Source: Chondrosia reniformis (Eukaryota > Porifera > Demospongiae > Chondrillida > Chondrillidae). Taken from it: DNA of 64,000 bases. Under the pieces are notes generated by a model. It ran no database searches, was not told where the DNA came from, and saw only the letters and a list, made by a program, of their open reading frames with translations. The translations under genes and the position numbers were made by a program. The stretch covers positions 5,363,401 through 5,427,400 of the forward strand of contig OX359198.1 in the NCBI GenBank assembly GCA_947172415.1, given 5' to 3'. Shown piece by piece: positions 57,469 to 64,000 of the stretch (within the stretch, counting starts at the first letter, position 1; each line of letters starts with the position of its first letter).

Positions 57469-60400
57469 ATGGCGATTTCGAAATCTACTAACACTTATAA
57501 TAGGCAGAATTGGGAAGATTCAGTGAGTTTCATGTTTGTTATATACAAACCAGCTAGTTATAGACATGTTTATTGAATTAAACATATCATTATTCGACTT
57601 TAGCCTTTTATTTAAGCTTTCATTAAACCATCAGTGAGTCATCTGACATATGACATATCCAGGACGCATTATAAACGCCAATTTACATGTATGTAGTACC
57701 TATGAATCTTTAAAGATGTATATCTATTGTGACTGTTAATCAGATAATTTATTGACCCTTTAGGAGTTCCCAATCTTGTGTCAGACATGTCTTGGGGATA
57801 ACCCTTATATTAGGATGGTAAGTGTGTCTTTTACTTATTCACAATGTTTTAATTTCATTTGTGGATATTTGTAAGTTCAGAACTAGAATAGCATTCTGAT
57901 CTATTTAATATTCCACTACATGCGATATTAATTTGTGTATATCTTGTCTTGTCTTGTCTTGTTTGTTGCCATAAATTGGTCACACTATCCCATAAAAGGG
58001 AACAAGACTCCAGCAGACACAAAAAAACTCTTCAGTGTGAAGAAGGCACTGGGGAACATAATTTGTGTATATACGTACATACGTACATATGTATGGTTAT
58101 GTAGCTATATAGTATTTTGGCTCTTGATAGAAAACTGATTTTATTAAAGCATCAGCAACACAACTTGGATACAGAAATGGAACGTTTTGACCCTCAGGTC
58201 TTCATTAGAAAGGCTTGCTGATACTCAAAGATAATCAATTTTCTACTAATAGTCTATGAATGTAACAAATATCCCTTGCTATTTCATGTACGTACTTTAT
58301 GGGATATATATTTTATTCTGTGACATGACCTAGATCAAGGATAAATACAGTGAAGAATGTAAGATATGCGAGCGTCCCTTCACCACTTTCCGGTGGTGTC
58401 CCGGCAAGGGAATGAGGTACAAGAAGACAGAGGTCTGTCAGACGTGTGCCCAGCTGAAGAATGTCTGTCAAACGTGTCTATTTGACCTCCAATATGGGCT
58501 ACCAGTACAAGTCAGGGATAAACTGAGTAAAATTAACGATAACCTTCCAAAATCAGATGTCAATAAGGAATTCTACAGAGAGAATATTGAAAAGCAGGTA
58601 TAAAAGTGTAGTCTTATTGAGCCGTAGTGGATTAAATATACTGGTTTTACCTATTCTTCATCTTCCTTGAATGTTTTACAACCTCATAAACCAACAGTTT
58701 TTGAATTGTGTCAAATGTTTTCTTTACAGAGATATTCAGGTCAATGAAATTGTTTATGTTTATTAATGATTAGTTGGTAGCTATCAAAAATGTGTGATAT
58801 TGGAAATGCCGTTTTACTGATAGTCTCCTTAGGGATCTCATTATGTAGCAATACTCTTAGTATGCATACCTACTTACATAGTCTACATGTGATATATAGT
58901 CACCAGAAATACTTTACCAACCAAGTGACCAAGTCTTATATTGGTGGGAGACCATAGTCCTATTAATGGCAATGTATATATATATTTCTCTCATATCATA
59001 GCTTTTACACAATTAACCTAATCATGGTATACATATACGTATATGACTAGTGTGGTTGTATCAGTATACATGGACAAATGCATACATACGTACGTATATA
59101 CAAAGAAGAGCAATGTTTACATGTGTATATATATAGTTAACTTGTAATGTCACTCCTTCATTGCAGAAATATCTTCATTTTGTTTGTGTGTTCTGTTGTA
59201 GCTTCAAGTTACCGGACGAACGGAACCAGCTGGAGCTGTAGGTAAAGCCCAGCCTCCTAGTGACCTGCTAATGAAGCTATCAAGGACGTCCCCTTACTAC
59301 AAGAGAAACAGACCTCACATCTGCTCCTTCTGGGTCAAAGTAGGTCCAAATTAAATTAGCTCATTACTTTAAGATATGAACATACATACGTACTTGTATG
59401 TGTACTGTTAGGGTGAGTGTAGGCGTGGCGAGGAGTGTCCTTTTAGACATGAGATGCCGACAGATCCCACAGATCCACTGGCCAGTCAGAACCTCAGGGA
59501 TAGGTGAGTGTCATTTCATCATCATACAAGTATGGCCTAGCATACCCACATACATAATACATTCTCTATTGCATAATCATATATGTATATACATATGCAT
59601 GCATGTCTGAAGGTATTACGGTGTCAATGACCCAGTGGCTGATAAGATATTCAAGCAGGTGGACTCACTGCCGGAGCTGGACATTCCCGATGACCGATCA
59701 GTAACCACCTTGTACATCGGTGGACTGGAGGACGTGGTGACTGAACAAGACCTTAGAGACCACTTTTATCAGTTTGGAGAGATCAGAAGCGTTCATGTGG
59801 TCCAGAAACAGAACTGTGCCTTTGTGACATTCTCACAGCGAGAAGCAGCAGAGGCCGTGAGTAACCATACATCACAGCCATTGGACAGAGATGCTATGTA
59901 TTAAGATAGAGAGATGCTATATATTAAGATAGAGAGATGCTATATATTAAGATAGAGAGATGCTATATATTAAGATAGAGAGATGCTATATATTAAGATA
60001 GAGAGATGTTATATATTAAGATAGAGAGATGTTATATATTAAGATACAGAGATGCCATATATTAAGATACAGAGATGCTATATATTACTTCAAGAGTACG
60101 TACTTAGGAGATTTGAATTGTGAAGGTGTATGTATGCACCTATGTGCCCCTCCTTCTGCCACGCCTACAGGCTGCTGAGGGGAGTTATGGCAAGCTTATC
60201 ATTAAGGGAAAGAAACTCAAGGTGATGTGGGGGAAGCCCCAGGGGGCAATCCCTACTCCTAGTCTTGGGTCTACCACTGAGTTGACACCAGTTCCTGGGT
60301 TACCCCCTGCAGGTAGGTCTCCTGCACTGAACCAATAGGATTAGTTGTGACACTGTTGAGGTTGGATGCCCACATCAAGTAGTGTGTTTAAATGAATGAT

Positions 60401-61594
60401 TTACACAAGTCCAGTATTTGAAACTTCTCAGTCCTAAGCAAGAGTGCTAGAGGCAGTGTGAAAGCAAGAGGATGTATATGAATGAGTGTGTGAATACCTG
60501 CACGTGTTTAGCACATTTAGCACAAGAGAAGAAAGAAAAGACTCCTGTATCTTCATCCAAAGCTCTCTTCAGATTTAGTTCCCCTATAGGCTTTTTTACA
60601 GAATCAACATAGCATGTAGGAAAATGGTATATTAGATTTTTCATGTGGTGAACTAATGTTTAACTGAACTGTGTAATTAGGTTATCTCATCCTGCAAACA
60701 TTAAATATCCCTTAGCCTCATGTCTCAAACAACTAATGAACTAATGTTTATAGGTTATCTCATCCTGCAAACATTAAATTTCAATTAGCCTCATGTCTCA
60801 AACAACTAATGAACTAATGTTTATAGGTTATCTCATCCTGCAAACATTAAATATCCCTTAGCCTCGTGTCTCAAACATTATGGGTACTACATTTTGCACA
60901 AGAAATAGTATCGTATAGTAGTATAGTAGTATTGTATACTTAACAATAGACCCACTTTCACCTGAACATATCAGTCCCTTGAATCAATACAATCAATGTT
61001 TATTGTTGACTACAGCTCTACCTCCCCCACCCCTGGACCCACAGGCAGACGTATTTGGCATCAGGAGACAATCGAAAGGTGACTCAGAGGACAAAGGTTA
61101 GTAAAGGTCATCGGCTGCATATACCTGCATGTATTTACGATGATAATATGAAGTCAATTCCAAGGATTTAAAGTTGCTGTTGCTCAATGAACTTCATATA
61201 TCATCATGATCGCGACAAATAAGCCTTATGACTACATGCATATTTACATATGTTGTATCTGTATAGATGACAAATCAAGGGACATTCCATCATCATCATC
61301 GTCTGACCCATCAGAAGCCTCCCAGTCAGTTGCCCCGCCTCCTCCATTCATGTTTCCGCCAGCCCCACTCTTTCCTCCACCACATATGATGGGTAAGTCA
61401 CTCTTTCCTGTCTCCTGCTTGCTTGGACCCTAAACTCATGCTTTTCATCTATTTCAGGCATGCCACCACCACCTGGAATGTTTCCTCCCCAAGGAGGTGC
61501 CCCGCCCATGAATAGAGCCCCGCCCACTGGTGTTCACTATCCTAGTCAGGACCCCCAGAGAATGGGTGCTAAAGCTCCGAAGATTCCAAACTAA
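57469..61594 (+). CDS. RBM22: Pre-mRNA-splicing factor RBM22, complete
   Basis: Ten exons join to 1332 nt (443 aa): 57469-57522, 57764-57817, 58334-58597, 59202-59339, 59412-59503, 59613-59856, 60171-60312, 61016-61096, 61267-61392, 61458-61594. The N-terminus [20 protein letters not shown] is nearly identical to animal RBM22. Cysteine pairs (CQTC, CKIC, CQTC, CQTC) form the N-terminal zinc-binding region. A CCCH finger follows ([19 protein letters not shown]), then an RRM with LYIGGL and NCAFVTFS, and a Pro-rich tail ending [14 protein letters not shown]22 (yeast Cwc2/Ecm2) contacts U6 snRNA and the intron in the active spliceosome. The human protein is 420 aa. Introns hold a 23-bp and a 73-bp tandem repeat. 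Confidence 0.96.
58140..58226. repeat. Small inverted-repeat element in RBM22 intron 2
   Basis: AGCATCAGCAACAC at the left and TTGCTGATACT at the right are imperfect inverted ends; the middle has GAACGTTTTGACCCTCAGGT. Looks like a short foldback transposon remnant. Confidence 0.45.
59889..60082 (+). repeat. 23-bp tandem repeat in RBM22 intron 6
   Basis: About eight copies of AGATAGAGAGATGCTATATA plus TTA, starting just inside the intron after the donor at 59857. Confidence 0.88.
60525..60645 (+). repeat. Family A interspersed repeat in RBM22 intron 7
   Basis: Carries GACTCCTGTATCTTCATCCA, TTTAGTTCCCCTATAGGC and GCATGTAGGAAAATGGTATA in the same order as the copy at 1478-1690. Confidence 0.7.
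60672..60885 (+). repeat. 73-bp tandem repeat in RBM22 intron 7
   Basis: Three copies marked by GGTTATCTCATCCTGCAAAC at 60680, 60753 and 60826. Few differences between copies. Confidence 0.85.
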
Positions 61595-61691
61595 CTGTTA
61601 TAGCGAACACACTATATACTGTTCCCATTGTGTGTATATATACCTATTATGTAAGGAAACGGCCCACGGCCACTTAATCATATGACATAAA

Positions 61692-64000
61692 ATGGCGACA
61701 AGGGGAATTGTCTTTACGGCTATGCTTGTAACGTGGCTATCGTATACTACTTCGTTAAATGGTAAGAGCAAATACCAATTTGTATGTACTTGCAAATATT
61801 TCCCGTAGCAAGAAAGTATATGGTAATGTACTACCTGTTTCTATCGTGTCTGATAGTGAAAGCTTTAAGTACTGAATTGGCAATTTGCTGAATCCGTATG
61901 GTTGTAATGCTTCGATTTAGTTTCATATTTAGCTCAATTTATGGCATTGCTGATGAATTGCAGTTAGCTTTCTACGCTCTATTTCTCAATTTTAAAATCG
62001 ACTGACATTCGACAGTCGTAACTGCAAATTTCAGAAAATTCATCTACCGAAAATTCAGTAACGAGGAGCAAAAAGCGGAATATTGTGTAGGCATCGTTTT
62101 AAAAATGATTTATATTTTTACACTTTTAACTTGCTGTCTACCTGTTCATAAAACCTAAATCATGCTATACTTTAATATTTTTTTCCTTCAGCTGACGAAT
62201 GCCAATCGTGTCCACCTGGGCATTACAGCAACACAAGTGAGATATCTTCAAATGCTCTTTCTATGCTCTAGTACTCTACTCTGTGGTTACTATGTATCTT
62301 TTACATAATGGGTATGTACAATAAAGCACTGGAGTTGAGAAGATTAGCAGGGCTGGATAGAGGGGGGCAGAAATGCCCTCCCCAGGATTGATTCCCCCCT
62401 ACCCCCTAAACTGCTTCAACACCCTCATACCATTGCCTTCCTACCTTTTGAATATTTTCATTTTTGCTCTACTACTGACTCTAACGATTCTCTTTTTTCT
62501 CTCATAGCTGTGTGTTCTAACTGTAGTGACGGTCAGTGTGACCCAGTATCACTATGTCATCTTTGTGACGAAGGTACATATCAGCCGGCTGAGGGGAAGA
62601 TAGCCTGTATAGACTGTCCAGTAGGGATGTACTGCAAGTAAGATAATACACAGGAATTTTATAACACACCATTTTTCAGCTACATCTACTTTAGAGTAAA
62701 AGGCCTATATGGAACTAAACCTAGTGATAACTTTGGATAAGAATACAAGAGTTTTCTCCTTCTACTTCTCTTCTTTGCCACTGGGCCAGACAGCCTTTTG
62801 CGGGAATTCCCCCTTCGTTCTTTATCAATTTTTGTCTTCTTGTTGATCTTTTCTGATTCCTTGGCTCTCTGTGCTAGCATTGGAAATGTGTCCGTAGTCA
62901 CTATGTTCTTCAATACAATGCTACATGGGAATGTAACAGTGTAGTGTGGACTGAGTGGTGACTTGAAAGTGAATGGAAGAACCCATACCCTACAACTACT
63001 TTGCCACTCTGTACCAGTAGCCTTTTAGTCATTTTCAATCCTTGTGATCAGACTTGCTATTAGCTTGTCCTGATAAAGATAAATCAAGATTACTTACTTC
63101 CTTGTAGTGGAGAAACATGAAGGGAGCATTGCTGTGGCAATTGTAACTCAGTGGTAGAGTACTGGTGGTCATAACCAGCTTCCTTACTATGGGCCTAACT
63201 AATGCTCCTTTCGTGTTTTTTTCCTCTTCATGCTGATTATAATTTCTTGACGTTGTGGTTTGATTATCACTTGGATTATTCATGTGTCATATGATGAGAA
63301 CTAAATTATAGTACAATGCATTCTCTCTCCTGCAGTAAAAAGGGTTGCAGTGAGTGCTTGCCATGTCAAGCTGGTACCTACCAGAGTGAGACTGGCTCTA
63401 TTGATTGTCTACCCTGCCCTGTTGGTCACTATAGCAACGGGAATGCTTCCGAATGCTCATCCTGTCCTCCAGGTATGCTGCTTTGTGTATATTATTAATG
63501 GTGGACAAAGACATACGTATAGTATGGTTCATCTTGAACCATCTCAAAGATAAGTTCGGCACAGTTAGAAGAAATCCCTATCATCTAATATATGTACGTG
63601 TGATATGGAAATTTTGTATTTTTAATGGAAAACTGAGTATGTACGTATACAAGACTGTTATAATGGTATTATTACAGAAAGTATTATAGTATATTAGTGA
63701 TTAATATATGCAGATTTGTGTCATACAGTATAGTGCAGTAAATAGGTGTAACTGTTTGTATATCATATAAATTCATATACAGTATATACATAGGTGTTTC
63801 CTTGTAATATAATGTGATGGGTAATAGGTGTATCTAATTTATTGTTACTGAGCTCACTTGAGATATTGTTACTATACTTATGAATGTTCTATCAGGCGAG
63901 TATCAGCCAATGGAAGGTCAGGCCATCTGCCTCAACTGTTCAGCCGGTAGCTATTCTGAAAATCCTGGAGCACCCAACTGCAGCCTCTGTGATAAGGGAC
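61692..64000 (+). CDS. Secreted or membrane protein with GCC2/GCC3 (ephrin-receptor-like) cysteine repeats, 5' part
   Basis: Exons 61692-61761, 62192-62236, 62508-62637, 63336-63472 and 63896 to the window end keep one frame. The first exon starts with ATG and encodes a signal peptide (GIVFTAMLVTWLSYTTS). The rest consists of repeats of the pattern C-x2-C-x-x-G-x-Y, for example CQSCPPGHYSN, CLPCQAGTYQSETGSIDC and CLPCPVGHYSNGNASEC. These are typical of GCC2/GCC3 or ephrin-receptor-like modules in large extracellular animal proteins. Small exons of about one module each fit domain duplication. The start codon is only 97 bp after the RBM22 stop, on the same strand. Total size, membrane anchoring and function cannot be judged because the gene continues beyond the window. 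Confidence 0.8.
62690..62870 (-). repeat. Family A interspersed repeat, reverse copy
   Basis: Reverse-oriented modules (GGAACTAAACCTAG, AAGAGTTTTCTCCTTCTACT, GGCCAGACAG) in an intron of the cysteine-repeat gene. Confidence 0.65.
63124..63290 (+). mobile_element. tRNA-derived SINE-like element, copy 2
   Basis: The head GAGCATTGCTGTGGCAATTG then TAACTCAGTGGTAGAGTAC is strikingly tRNA-like in the D-arm/A-box part. The anticodon and T-arm parts do not fold convincingly, and the tail TGTGGTTTGATTATC matches the copy at 52978-53140. It is therefore a SINE and not a tRNA gene. Confidence 0.6.

Noticed and set aside
63124..63200. tRNA gene
   Set aside because: Only the D-arm-like part fits. No convincing anticodon and T arms, and a sibling copy at 52978 shows it is a SINE.

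Overview
This is animal nuclear DNA and looks like a demosponge; Amphimedon queenslandica is the likeliest source. That is inferred from the style of the sequence (AT-rich, compact, many introns of 50-500 bp, frequent TACGTA-type runs) and from clear metazoan gene families with sponge-like divergence. It has not been checked against a database. Most coding regions are split by GT-AG introns. I rebuilt gene models by joining exons so that phase, homology and splice signals all agree.

Layout. (1) 1-3740, minus strand: 5' part of a Bicaudal-C (BICC1) RNA-binding gene that runs off the left edge. (2) 4168-11317, minus: a complete ten-exon MICU1-type gatekeeper of the mitochondrial calcium uniporter (474 aa); its introns hold six unrelated tandem-repeat arrays. 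(3) 11661-52275: three tandem copies of one segment. Each copy has a plus-strand gene for a large ankyrin-Roc-COR protein (two of the three keep a Death-domain exon; all have a Ser/Pro repeat linker and a CARD-like tail), followed by a convergent minus-strand gene for the mitochondrial calcium uniporter pore, MCU. The first ankyrin gene is enormous: one 12.75-kb exon, about 48 units of 204 bp, 4672 aa in total. The other two carry only about 5 and 4 units. The second ankyrin gene has an in-frame TAA and lacks the Death exon. (4) 52602-57226, plus: RUFY-type RUN/FYVE endosomal adaptor (14 exons, 645 aa). (5) 57469-61594, plus: splicing factor RBM22 (10 exons, 443 aa). (6) 61692-64000, plus: start of a secreted or membrane cysteine-rich protein with GCC2/GCC3 (ephrin-receptor-like) repeats, running off the right edge.

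How it fits together. MICU1 and MCU are partners in one mitochondrial complex, and here one MICU1 gene sits beside three intact MCU genes. In humans MICU1 and MCU are also neighbours (10q22.1, from memory), and BICC1 and RUFY2 lie on the same arm (10q21), so the window may preserve an ancient animal linkage group. The ankyrin-Roc-COR-Death proteins resemble the non-kinase half of DAPK1 and were amplified together with MCU; a role in cell death or innate sensing is inference only. The main unusual points are the MCU triplication, the runaway ankyrin array, the mosaic history of the three units, and several repeat and hairpin elements in introns and upstream regions.
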